From positions 1 through 21,393 of the IMG/VR virus record IMGVR_UViG_3300037261_000005: a stretch of DNA of 21,393 bases; one strand, given 5' to 3'. Below are positions 14,690 to 21,391 of this stretch, in pieces. Positions within the stretch are counted from its first letter, which is position 1; each line of letters opens with the position of its first letter. Source of the DNA: a virus. The translations under genes and the position numbers were made by a program. The notes beneath the pieces were generated by a model. That model did not search any database and was not told the DNA's origin. It was given only the letters and a program-made list of their open reading frames with translations.

Positions 14690-15610
14690 ATGTCCAACGC
14701 TATTATGGCGTCCTACGACCAAATCGGTAAGAAAGAAGACATCTCCGATATCATCACGAACATCAGCCCGACGAAGACGCCCTTCCAGGCGATGATTGGC
14801 TCTGAAGGCATCCACCAGGGTGTCCACCAGTGGCAGGAAGACTCGCTGATCGCGGTCGGCACCAATGCCCAGGTTGAAGGCGCGACGGCCATCTCCGCCG
14901 TTCAGAACCCGACCGTGCTGCGTTCCAACAGCACACAAATCCTCATGAAGACCGCTTCCGTCACTGGAACGGCGGACGTCGTGAAGACATACGGCCGTGA
15001 CAAGGAACTGGCATACCAGCTCTCCCTGCGTTCCGCCGAGGTCAAGCGCGACCTTGAGAACGCCATGGTTGGCGTGAACCAAGCCGTGACGCTTGGCTCC
15101 GACGGCGTGGCTCGTTCCATGGCGTCTGCGCTGAACATGATTGACAGCACCGGCACCTACTTCATGGGCGCTGCCACCCCGCTTGGTGGCTCCTCGGGCA
15201 CCCCTGCGACGATCTCCGAGGCGGCACTGCTTGCCGTGGCTCAGCAGCTCTACACGGCCGGTGCAGACCCCGACACCGTGCTGGTGAAGCCGGGCGACAG
15301 CCTGAACGTGTCCGCATGGCAGTATAGCAACCGCACCCGGTTCGTTGACAACGGCACGAAAGACATCGTGAACGTGGTCAACTTCTACGAGTCGCCGTTC
15401 GGTCGCCTGAAGATCGTGATGGACCGTTTCATCCTGAACACCTCTGCGCTCGTGTTCGAAGCGTCCATGTGGAAGAAGCTGGTTCTCCGTAACTGGTTCC
15501 GCGAGACGCTGGCGAAGACCGGCGACTCGACGCAGGTAATGATTGTCGGGGAATTTAGTCTTAAGCACCGCAGCCGCACGGCTTCCGGCGCTATCACGAA
15601 CTTGGTCTGA
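14690..15610 (+). CDS. Major capsid protein (SU10-like, DUF5309 type)
   Basis: The 306-residue protein begins with the arrangement typical of the SU10/DUF5309 coat proteins: KKEDISDIITNISPTKTPF, then HQWQEDSL near residue 48. The middle contains ELAYQLSLRSAEVKRDLENAMVG, the long spine-like helix of the HK97 fold. TISEAALLAVAQQLY and DPDTVLVKPGDS follow, and the conserved end has RTRFVDNGTKDIVNVVNFYESPFG and later LAKTGDSTQVMIVGEFSL. It builds the icosahedral shell. The preceding gene is the scaffold and a terminator-like hairpin follows. The ATG has AGGAAG seven to eight bases upstream. Family wording and position agree. Confidence 0.9.
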   Translation: MSNAIMASYDQIGKKEDISDIITNISPTKTPFQAMIGSEGIHQGVHQWQEDSLIAVGTNAQVEGATAISAVQNPTVLRSNSTQILMKTASVTGTADVVKTYGRDKELAYQLSLRSAEVKRDLENAMVGVNQAVTLGSDGVARSMASALNMIDSTGTYFMGAATPLGGSSGTPATISEAALLAVAQQLYTAGADPDTVLVKPGDSLNVSAWQYSNRTRFVDNGTKDIVNVVNFYESPFGRLKIVMDRFILNTSALVFEASMWKKLVLRNWFRETLAKTGDSTQVMIVGEFSLKHRSRTASGAITNLV

Positions 15611-15618
15611 GGTTGGCT

Positions 15619-15644
15619 GAGAGGGGGCTTAAACTCCCCCTCTC
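15619..15644 (+). terminator. Rho-independent terminator or attenuator after the capsid gene
   Basis: A perfect 9-bp stem pairs GAGAGGGGG (15619-15627) with CCCCCTCTC (15636-15644) around an 8-base loop. It is followed by GTCCCTTTCT, a modest pyrimidine tract. It lies in the widest gap of the window, between the major capsid gene and the next gene. The weak T-run suggests partial termination or RNA 3'-end protection, so that capsid mRNA exceeds downstream mRNA. Confidence 0.75.
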
Positions 15645-15665
15645 GTCCCTTTCTAGGAGCCATCA

Positions 15666-16070
15666 ATGGCACAATCCAATCTGGCCGAAGGTGGTAATGT
15701 ATTCACCGACCTCGGCTTCCTTCAGGCGAACGTCGGCTTGCCGGCGCTGCAATTCCCGACCAAGTCCATCACGAACGCCATCACGTCCACCGCTTCCAGC
15801 GGCGTGGCGCTGACGTGCGCGATCAACATCATCTCTGTGGCCAACTCCACCACCACCTACGGCGTGTCTCTGCCGGCCCTGGTGCTGACCGGTATGGAGT
15901 GCCGCGTCATCAACAACGGCGGCACGATCCAGACGGTCTACCCACCGACAGGCGGGACGATTGACGGCGGCAGCGTAAACGCCGGCGTGACTATCGCAGC
16001 GGCGGCCAACTCTGGCAAGACGTTCCTCCAGACGGGGTCAATTACCTACATCACTTCCAGCCTCACCTAA
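15666..16070 (+). CDS. Probable capsid decoration-type protein (134 aa)
   Basis: This small beta-rich protein is dominated by Thr, Ser, Ala, Gly and Val. Residues 65-134 have the pattern YGVSLPALVLTGMECRVINNGG, then YPPTGGTIDGGSVNAGVTIAAAANSGKTF and SITYITSSL. This resembles a beta-sandwich module seen in many phage structural proteins ('LP...G..v.v.N.G....vyP..G..I.g......'). Position directly behind the capsid gene and its terminator fits a head-associated protein. AGGAG lies six bases before the ATG. The role is inferred; a minor head or fibre subunit is the alternative. Confidence 0.6.
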   Translation: MAQSNLAEGGNVFTDLGFLQANVGLPALQFPTKSITNAITSTASSGVALTCAINIISVANSTTTYGVSLPALVLTGMECRVINNGGTIQTVYPPTGGTIDGGSVNAGVTIAAAANSGKTFLQTGSITYITSSLT

Positions 16071-16080
16071 GGAACCCCCA

Positions 16081-16362
16081 ATGTCCTTCGGCATGAAGCC
16101 GGTGCTGTCGTATCAGGTGTCCATCAGTGGCTCATCTGCCGCAGCGTCCAATCCCGTCACCGCGGGCGTAACCCACGTCCGCCTCCACACCGACACAGCC
16201 TGTAGCGTGGACATCTCCCACGCTGCTACGGCCTCCCTGACGACCTCGATGCGCCTCGCAGCCAACTTTCCGGAATACTTCCTCTGTAACGGAAACGGTG
16301 GCGATAAGGTTGCCGTAATTGGCACTTCAGGCACCCTCACCGTCACCGAGATGTCCAACTAA
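16081..16362 (+). CDS. Small beta-rich virion protein (93 aa)
   Basis: The sequence reads as alternating strands (VTHVRLHTDTACSVDISHAATA, YFLCNGNGGDKVAVIGTSGTLTVTEM) with a single small sandwich-like domain. It is short, neutral, and lacks a signal peptide or membrane segment. Similar small proteins with a '...GGDKVAVI...GT..VTE' ending sit behind capsid genes of related phages and are thought to be head-associated; I have no firm family. The gene is ten bases after the preceding gene with AAGGAAC upstream of the ATG. Confidence 0.6.
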   Translation: MSFGMKPVLSYQVSISGSSAAASNPVTAGVTHVRLHTDTACSVDISHAATASLTTSMRLAANFPEYFLCNGNGGDKVAVIGTSGTLTVTEMSN

Positions 16363-16373
16363 AAGGTAGCCCC

Positions 16374-17471
16374 ATGGCCACAGTATACGACGACCTCAAT
16401 CTGACTACCGACGTCAACACGGCTATGGTGACCCGTTTAGCGGCTCCCGGCCCGATTGGCAACACGACTGCTTCCACCGTTGCAGCCACTACCCTGAACA
16501 ACACCGTAGCAGCGGGTTCGGCCATCAACGCGGCCTCGCTCGGTGCGACTACGGCAGGCACCGTTGCGGCGACCACGCTGAACAACACCACAGCGGCGGG
16601 CTCGGCTGTCACGGTTGCAACCCTGAACAACTCGACCGCTGCGGGCTCCGCCCTCAATGCGGCGTCGCTTGGCGCCATAACGCCGGGCTCGGTCGCTGCG
16701 ACGACTGTCAACGCCTCTGGACTGATCACGCCAACCAGCGCGATCGGCATCGCCGGCACCGTCACCAATGACGAAGCGCAGGCGGGCAGCATTGGCGAGT
16801 ATCTATCCTGTGCCATGACGACCGTTGGAGCCACAGGCACCACGGCCACCGTTGTGGGCGACAGCGTCTCGAAGGTCATCACTGCCACCGCGCACGGCCT
16901 CGTGGTCGGGCAGGCGGTCGTGTTCACCAACTCGGGTGGCGCGCTGCCAACTGGCATTGGCGCAGGCAATCTGTATGTGACTGCGGGCACCGTGACAGCC
17001 AACACGTTCGGCGTATCGGACACCCTGGCACACGCTCTGGCAGGCACGAACGGCATTGCTCCGTCCGGGGCTGGCACAGGCACGCAGACCGTTCACGGCT
17101 ACTGCTCCTTCGTCACGTCCACCACCACCTACGACATCTGCGGGATCAACCTCCCGGCCGGTGACTACGACGTGGACGCCTATATCTTCCCAGGCATGGC
17201 GGCTTCCGTCTCCTATACCAACTGGGAGTTCTGGATTGCACAGGCTGGAGCCTCTGCGGCCCCGACCACAGCAGCCCAGGTGCTCTCGCAGGGCTACACG
17301 ACCGCTCTGTCGGCTGTGGCGTCCGTCGTGCTGACCTCTCAGTGGGCCACTGCGGGCACCACTCGGGTCAAGCTGGCGAGTGCAGGCATCATCGCGCTGG
17401 CAGGCCGGGCGACCTTCACGGTCGGCACGCTGTCCCCGCAGGCGCTCCTTCGCGCTCGTCGGGTTCGTTAA
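16374..17471 (+). CDS. Fibre-like virion protein with shaft repeats and an FCCH-like module (365 aa)
   Basis: Residues 34-116 are degenerate repeats built from TVAATTLNN, TAAGSA and NAASLGA, resembling triple-stranded beta-fibre shafts. Residues 160-242 match the 'ATAHGL..G..VVF...GGALPTGI..GNLYVT....NTFGVS' pattern often annotated as ubiquitin-activating E1 FCCH-like beta-barrel in phage fibre proteins; no ubiquitin chemistry is implied. Residues 243-365 form a beta-rich C-terminal domain (TYDICGINLPAGDYDVDAYIF) resembling a jelly-roll head, ending in the basic RARRVR. Its place among capsid-associated genes, before the adaptor, suggests a head fibre or decoration, but a tail appendage is possible. 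Translation begins 11 bases after the previous stop with AAGGTAG upstream. Confidence 0.6.
   Translation: MATVYDDLNLTTDVNTAMVTRLAAPGPIGNTTASTVAATTLNNTVAAGSAINAASLGATTAGTVAATTLNNTTAAGSAVTVATLNNSTAAGSALNAASLGAITPGSVAATTVNASGLITPTSAIGIAGTVTNDEAQAGSIGEYLSCAMTTVGATGTTATVVGDSVSKVITATAHGLVVGQAVVFTNSGGALPTGIGAGNLYVTAGTVTANTFGVSDTLAHALAGTNGIAPSGAGTGTQTVHGYCSFVTSTTTYDICGINLPAGDYDVDAYIFPGMAASVSYTNWEFWIAQAGASAAPTTAAQVLSQGYTTALSAVASVVLTSQWATAGTTRVKLASAGIIALAGRATFTVGTLSPQALLRARRVR
16476..16721 (+). repeat. Degenerate in-frame shaft repeats
   Basis: The segment encodes repeated blocks TVAATTLNNTxAAGSA and NAASLGAxTxG. CTGAACAACACC/TCG followed by GCxGCGGGxTC recurs three times, at roughly 16494, 16579 and 16623. 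DNA similarity between copies is partial, so the repeat is old or selected at protein level. Confidence 0.75.
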
Positions 17472-17764
17472 TGCTGCGCCTCCTCGACAACGAAGTCCAG
17501 TTTAAGTCCAACGCTGATGGCCTGCTTGTTCTACACGAGCAGGTTATCACGCCGGAGTTTCTGGCTAGCTGTAAGTCTATGCGAGAAGCGCAAGCGGACA
17601 TGCGCCAGCGTGAAATGAACCAAGTGGCCAGCGTGCCTTGCCACGTTATTGAGATTTGGATCAAACAGGGCCGGGACCCATGGAACGCCTCTTCACGGGA
17701 GATCGTTCAGTGGTTGGAGAAGGATAGTCTCCAGGCGTTTATTACCACAAACGGTAAAGTCTGA
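17471..17764 (+). CDS. Conserved-looking small phage protein (97 aa)
   Basis: The start is the ATG at 17471, which overlaps the previous stop by one base (TAATG); the open frame further upstream overlaps the fibre gene and has its composition. The protein has helical and beta parts. The C-terminal half (VASVPCHVIEIWIKQGRDPW, then EIVQWLEKDSLQAFITTNGKV) resembles small proteins found in podovirus head gene clusters with a 'VP..V.E.W...G.D......EI...L....L..F.TT...V' pattern. No function is known to me for that family. Context suggests a structural or assembly role near the head-tail junction. Confidence 0.65.
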   Translation: MLRLLDNEVQFKSNADGLLVLHEQVITPEFLASCKSMREAQADMRQREMNQVASVPCHVIEIWIKQGRDPWNASSREIVQWLEKDSLQAFITTNGKV

Positions 17765-17775
17765 GCTGCGCGGAT

Positions 17776-18210
17776 ATGGCTCAGACTAAAGAAGAGCGCG
17801 TCGCCCGTAACAAAGTGTGGCGCCAGGAGAACCCTGAAAAGGTGCGCTCCTGCTACACTAAGTCCGCGCGCGCGCGGTATCGGACACAGAAGGGACGCGC
17901 GTCTGCGTTGTGGTATATGGCGCGGACGCGCGCCAAGAAAGCCGACGTTCTATTCATGATCACGAAAGAATGGATCGAGGAACGCCTCATAGGGGGCGTG
18001 TGCGAGGCGACAGGATTACCCTTAGACATAGGCCTAATAAAGGGGCCTTACGCCCCTTCGCTAGATCGCATTGAACCGTCCGCGGGATATACTCCAGACA
18101 ACTGCCGGATGACCATTACCGCGTTCAATCTAGGCAAGAACCGCTGGCCCGATGACGTGCTAGCTCACTGGGCGAAAGCCTTCCTTCAACAACACGACTC
18201 AGCACACTAG
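17776..18210 (+). CDS. HNH-like endonuclease, probably free-standing mobile gene (144 aa)
   Basis: The N-terminal 55 residues are strongly basic (Arg/Lys/Ala), suited to DNA contact. The C-terminal part has the layout of phage HNH-like nucleases: GGVCEATGLPLD (C76, T79, G80), then APSLDRIEPSAGYTPDNCR (S95-R111, with D97, R98, N109), then a later Asn118 in TAFNLGKNRW. The classic first His is not seen; the SLDRI variant is common in these small phage proteins but leaves activity uncertain. The gene sits alone between capsid and adaptor genes, as homing-type genes often do. Upstream it has only a weak ribosome binding site (GCGGAT). A Cys-rich zinc pair is not obvious. Confidence 0.58.
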   Translation: MAQTKEERVARNKVWRQENPEKVRSCYTKSARARYRTQKGRASALWYMARTRAKKADVLFMITKEWIEERLIGGVCEATGLPLDIGLIKGPYAPSLDRIEPSAGYTPDNCRMTITAFNLGKNRWPDDVLAHWAKAFLQQHDSAH

Positions 18211-18217
18211 AGGAGGG
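18211..18217 (+). promoter_or_regulatory. Strong ribosome binding site AGGAGGG deciding a GTG start
   Basis: AGGAGGG begins directly after the TAG stop of the nuclease gene and lies five bases before the GTG at 18222. It is among the strongest such sites in the window and fixes the adaptor gene start at GTG rather than the ATG at 18237. Confidence 0.65.
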
Positions 18218-18221
18218 CCGG

Positions 18222-18842
18222 GTGTCTTATAATTCGATGCTGAACTCGTTCGAAGTCATTTTGAACAGGGACGACTGCTCCGATGCCCAGGCTGAGGAGT
18301 TCATGGCGCAAGGCATACAACGAATTCAACGCGATTGTAGGCTCCCAAGTATGGAAAGGGCTCAGGTAGTCAACATCGGCGCCTCCGGCTCCAGCATGAT
18401 CCTGGTGCCGCAGGACCTCGTCCAGCTCATTGACATCATCTGGCAAGGCCCCCGAACGGCCTACCCGGTGGCCCTCAAGAAGCTCCCCTACCGCGACCTT
18501 CTCCGCCGCCCGGCCCTCGCTACGCCGCAGTATTACGGGCGCCTTCAGGGCCAGTATTGGCTCTCCGGCACGGCAGCCTCGGGGGACACGCTCCAGCTCA
18601 TTTACTACGGCAACTTTAGCGACTGGACGACAGCGGACTCCGACAACGAGTTGTCCGCAAGCACCCCTGATCTCGGCGTCTACGCCGCCCTCAGCTACGC
18701 GGGCGACCACTTCGAGTGCTCCTTGGCCGCCCAGTGGGAGGCTCGCTTCCAGGCCATCAAGGCTGAGGTCATTCAGATGTCCATTGACCTCGACGCCGAA
18801 GGCGGGGAGCAAACCATGCAGCCTATCTACCACTGGGATTGA
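18222..18842 (+). CDS. Head-tail adaptor protein (SU10/P22 gp4-like position)
   Basis: The 206-residue protein follows the pattern of podovirus adaptors. The N-terminal helical part reads SYNSMLNSFEVILNRDDCSDAQAEEFMAQGIQRIQRDCRLPSMERA (residues 2-47), close to the usual 'L...L.R.D......FI..A..RI.R.LR...ME'. Then ILVPQDLVQLIDIIWQG and PQYYGRLQGQYWLSG...LQLIYYGNF follow, matching the 'LP.D...L..I...G...YY...G..L...P....L.L.YY' region. Such proteins ring the portal and connect it to the tail. Start is GTG with AGGAGGG upstream. The next gene begins three bases after the stop. Having the adaptor after the coat genes is usual for SU10-type phages. Confidence 0.78.
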   Translation: MSYNSMLNSFEVILNRDDCSDAQAEEFMAQGIQRIQRDCRLPSMERAQVVNIGASGSSMILVPQDLVQLIDIIWQGPRTAYPVALKKLPYRDLLRRPALATPQYYGRLQGQYWLSGTAASGDTLQLIYYGNFSDWTTADSDNELSASTPDLGVYAALSYAGDHFECSLAAQWEARFQAIKAEVIQMSIDLDAEGGEQTMQPIYHWD

Positions 18843-18845
18843 GCC

Positions 18846-20291
18846 ATGACCGACACAGTCACTTCTACGCCTGCTGGCTTCTTCCAGATCGGACAAGTGA
18901 ACAACACCACCGTTGAGGACCTCGTCTCCGCGGTAAACGGCGCGCTGACCATCTCAGACGAGGTGGCAGCGGCCCTCACGGCGGCCAACACAGCGACAGC
19001 GGCGGCACAGGCAGCTCAGACCGCCTCTGCGGCGTCTGTGGCCTCCATTGCCAGCTCAGTGACGGCCGCCGCCGCCAGTGCCACCTCAGCGACCAACAGC
19101 GCCACTACGGCCACCACAGGGGCCACTAACGCGGCCACCAGTGCCACCTCAGCCGGCACCAGTGCGACTGCCGCGGCTGCAAGCTCCTCTACGGCCACCT
19201 CAGAAGCCTCTACGGCCACCACGGGAGCCAGCAACGCCTCCACCTCGGCCACCGCCGCGGCCACCTCAGCTACTGCCGCAGCCTCCAGCGCCACCTCAGC
19301 GGCCACCAGTGCCACCTCCGCTACAGCCTCGGCCACCACTGCCGCGGGCTATGCGATCAACTCCGGCACCGTCACCGCGGGCGGCGCGCTCGGCCTCGTC
19401 CTGACCAACGGCACCACCATTGCCGTGGGGGGCACCTTCGCCACGGCCTCTGCGGCAGCGGGCTACGGGCTCAACACGGGCACCGTGACGGGTGTGGGCA
19501 AGCTCAATCTGATCCTGACCAACGGCACCACTGTCACAGCCGCCGGGCTGGTGACGCCGGCGGAGCGCGGCGCTCTGGGTGGGCTGATCACGTCCCGCAA
19601 CGGCGGCACACCAAACACCCAGATTGACATCTCGGCTGGCTACGCGATGGACGAGGTGGCCCAGGCGGGCTACATCACGTCGTCCGGGGTGCTGACGATC
19701 AACGCTGCGACAACCGGCGCCAATGGCCTCGACAGTGGCTCCCTGGCGAACTCGACGGTCTACCACGTCTTCGTCATCGGCAAGACAGACGGCACTGTTG
19801 CCGGCTTCATGTCCACCAGCCTGACGCCTACGTTACCTACAGGCTACACGCTCCGCCGCCGCATCGGCTCGGTGCGCACAGACAGCAGCGCCCACTTCCT
19901 CGCATACGTGCAGCTAGGGGACGAGTTCCTGCTGGCGGCGGGTATAGCGGACGAGGCGGCCCTTGGCGTCACGAACTCCGCTACCCTTCTGGCGTTGTCT
20001 GTCCCCACGGGTATCCAGGTAAACGCGCTCTTTAACGGGGAAATGATCTCCGACACAGCGGCCACCCTGGGGCTGTTTACGAGCCCTGACCAGACTTCCA
20101 CAGCCGCAAACACGCCAGCAGGAAACTTTCAACTCGACGTAGCTGTAGCCCTCGGGGCTGACGCCGCGCAGTTGAACATCCGCACCAACACGAGCGGGCA
20201 GGTGCGCTTCATCTCGTCCATTGCCTCGCCGCACTCCACGTTGAGCATTGTGACGCAGGGTTGGGTAGACACCCGCGGTAGGTTCGCATGA
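18846..20291 (+). CDS. Tail fibre protein with Ala/Ser/Thr-rich shaft (481 aa)
   Basis: Residues 1-45 form a short N-terminal domain likely to attach to the virion. Residues 48-167 consist almost only of Ala, Ser and Thr with Gly/Asn, the composition of trimeric shafts in lambda-like side fibres. Residues 168-205 and 206-240 are two copies of a beta module (GYxxNxGTVTxxGxLxLxLTNGTT). Residues 255-365 match a domain frequent in phage fibres: NGLDSGSLANSTVYHVFVIG, LPTGYTLRRRIGSVRTDSS and FLAYVQLGDEFL. The last 115 residues form the distal beta domain, the likely receptor-binding part. The stop overlaps the SGNH hydrolase start (ATGA). Receptor recognition is inferred. Confidence 0.8.
   Translation: MTDTVTSTPAGFFQIGQVNNTTVEDLVSAVNGALTISDEVAAALTAANTATAAAQAAQTASAASVASIASSVTAAAASATSATNSATTATTGATNAATSATSAGTSATAAAASSSTATSEASTATTGASNASTSATAAATSATAAASSATSAATSATSATASATTAAGYAINSGTVTAGGALGLVLTNGTTIAVGGTFATASAAAGYGLNTGTVTGVGKLNLILTNGTTVTAAGLVTPAERGALGGLITSRNGGTPNTQIDISAGYAMDEVAQAGYITSSGVLTINAATTGANGLDSGSLANSTVYHVFVIGKTDGTVAGFMSTSLTPTLPTGYTLRRRIGSVRTDSSAHFLAYVQLGDEFLLAAGIADEAALGVTNSATLLALSVPTGIQVNALFNGEMISDTAATLGLFTSPDQTSTAANTPAGNFQLDVAVALGADAAQLNIRTNTSGQVRFISSIASPHSTLSIVTQGWVDTRGRFA
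18987..19346 (+). repeat. Low-complexity Ala/Ser/Thr codon repeat in the fibre shaft
   Basis: GCCACCTCAG-type blocks recur at irregular spacing (about 19079, 19142, 19195, 19258, 19291) and encode Ala-Thr-Ser-Ala strings. This could allow length change by recombination or slippage. Confidence 0.8.
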
Positions 20292-20893
20292 GCCTCTATT
20301 GGGACGGCTTGGTAGCCAGTGACGGCGTGCAAGCGCTGATCAACGGCACCGGGCACCCCGCGGTGATCGGGGACAGCATTACCTACTACATGACGCCCCA
20401 CTGGACTGGCTTAGGGCCGTGCAACGGGCCTTATGCCAACCTAGGGTTCCCTGGGGCCATGCTAGAGGACATGTGCGACTACGCAGTGCCTATGCTGGCC
20501 AAGGTAAAGCCCTCCGCAGCCATCATCCTGATTGGCATCAACAACGCACTCGACGCGCAGAACAGCCGACCAAACCCGTTCATTAACGGGTTGGGGGTGA
20601 TCATCCCGGCGCTGCGCGTGTGGACGAACAAGATAGCGCTAGCGACGATCCTTCCAATGGAGAAGGGCATCCCAGGTATTGCGGATGCTGCCTCTATCCA
20701 GCCGTTCGTAATCAACCTCAACGGGATCATCAGGCAGGCAGCTACCGTTGAAGGCGTGTGCCTGCTGGAGACCAACGCGGCCTTCGCTGGCCCTGACGGC
20801 TTCGCGCTCCCAGGCAACACCGTGGACAGCGTGCATCCGTCTGCGGCTGGGTTTGCAGCGCTCAAGCCTCTTTACGACGGATTTCTCTCATGA
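20288..20893 (+). CDS. SGNH/GDSL-family hydrolase (201 aa)
   Basis: The four SGNH blocks are recognisable. Block I is VIGDSIT with nucleophile Ser30, block II is NLGFPGAM (G56), block III is ILIGINNAL (N85), and block V is DSVHPSAAGF (D180 and H183). The order and spacing fit a single-domain esterase or deacetylase of about 200 residues. Such enzymes remove acyl groups from lipids or polysaccharides; several phages carry them on tail fibres or tailspikes to de-acetylate capsule or O-antigen. The start overlaps the fibre stop (ATGA), so a tail-associated surface-modifying role is the best inference. There is no signal peptide. A lysis-related esterase is the alternative, since two membrane proteins follow. 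Substrate is not predictable. Confidence 0.8.
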   Translation: MSLYWDGLVASDGVQALINGTGHPAVIGDSITYYMTPHWTGLGPCNGPYANLGFPGAMLEDMCDYAVPMLAKVKPSAAIILIGINNALDAQNSRPNPFINGLGVIIPALRVWTNKIALATILPMEKGIPGIADAASIQPFVINLNGIIRQAATVEGVCLLETNAAFAGPDGFALPGNTVDSVHPSAAGFAALKPLYDGFLS

Positions 20894-21258
20894 ACGAGTG
20901 GCTTAAAACGAACATGATGGTCGTCATTATGGCCGTTGGGTTCATCATCTCAGCCTCCCTATGGGTGGGCTCACTGTCCTCCAAGAGCGGGGTTACCGAC
21001 GCCACCCTGGTTGCCACCAACGGCGCCCTGACGGTCGTCAACGCGCGCATGGATCGGCTATTTGACAAGCTGGACAGCATAACCGGCACACTGCCCGTCA
21101 TGGCTGAACAGATCAAACAAGTCCGGGAGGCTATCGCCCTCGCCAGAGGAGACGCCGCGTCATTGGACGTCCGTCTGCGTGGCATGGAGAACAACATCGC
21201 TGCTGTCCATGCCGAGGCAATTGTCCCCGACAGCCAGAAACCGCGTATATCACGGTAG
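20890..21258 (+). CDS. Single-pass membrane protein with coiled coil (122 aa), possible lysis-cassette member
   Basis: A transmembrane segment at residues 9-30 (MMVVIMAVGFIISASLWVG) follows a short N-terminus with one Lys. Residues 45-108 look like a helical coiled coil (VVNARMDRLFDKLDSI, MAEQIKQVREAIALARG, LDVRLRGMENNIAAVHAE). The C-terminus is basic and short. This one-pass plus coiled-coil build is seen in inner-membrane spanins and in some small phage proteins of unknown role. The ATGA overlap ties it to the SGNH hydrolase gene. No endolysin or outer-membrane spanin is visible in the window, so the lysis role is only a suggestion. Confidence 0.65.
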   Translation: MNEWLKTNMMVVIMAVGFIISASLWVGSLSSKSGVTDATLVATNGALTVVNARMDRLFDKLDSITGTLPVMAEQIKQVREAIALARGDAASLDVRLRGMENNIAAVHAEAIVPDSQKPRISR

Positions 21259-21265
21259 GAATAAC

Positions 21266-21391
21266 ATGACTGAACTGGTGAGCCTTCCGGCAGCGTTCTT
21301 CGGCGCGCTGCTCCTTTATCGCTTTGTATGCGGCTGCATGGGGCTCGAAACAGGCTTCCGCATCAGCGTGATCCACATACACGAGGAATAA
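21266..21391 (+). CDS. Tiny membrane protein (41 aa)
   Basis: The ATG at 21266 has TAGGA five bases upstream, which supports translation. The product has one hydrophobic segment (residues 5-26, including LPAAFFGALLLYRFVCGCMGL) and a polar, His-containing end (VIHIHEE). It follows the larger membrane protein by seven bases. Position and size would allow a holin-like or accessory membrane role, but nothing identifies it. An open frame extends upstream to 21179, but that part overlaps the previous gene and lacks its own start signal. Confidence 0.5.
   Translation: MTELVSLPAAFFGALLLYRFVCGCMGLETGFRISVIHIHEE

Noticed and set aside
14678-15568. Long antisense open frame (296 aa) across the capsid gene
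   Set aside because: It mirrors the coding frame of a confidently assigned capsid gene in GC-rich DNA, has no ribosome binding site or recognisable domain, and is His/Arg/Val-rich as expected of a shadow frame.
17861-17878. Alternating CG run as a regulatory or Z-DNA element
   Set aside because: It encodes part of the basic N-terminus of the HNH-like protein (Ser-Ala-Arg-Ala-Arg) and nothing around it suggests regulation.
18040-18058. Hairpin AAGGGGC / GCCCCTT with a 5-base loop as a terminator
   Set aside because: It lies inside the HNH-like gene and no T-run follows. The 7-bp stem is real but is probably incidental to coding.
19016-19339. Antisense Ala/Val/Glu-rich open frame in the fibre shaft
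   Set aside because: It is a direct by-product of the Ala/Ser/Thr codon repeat on the plus strand.
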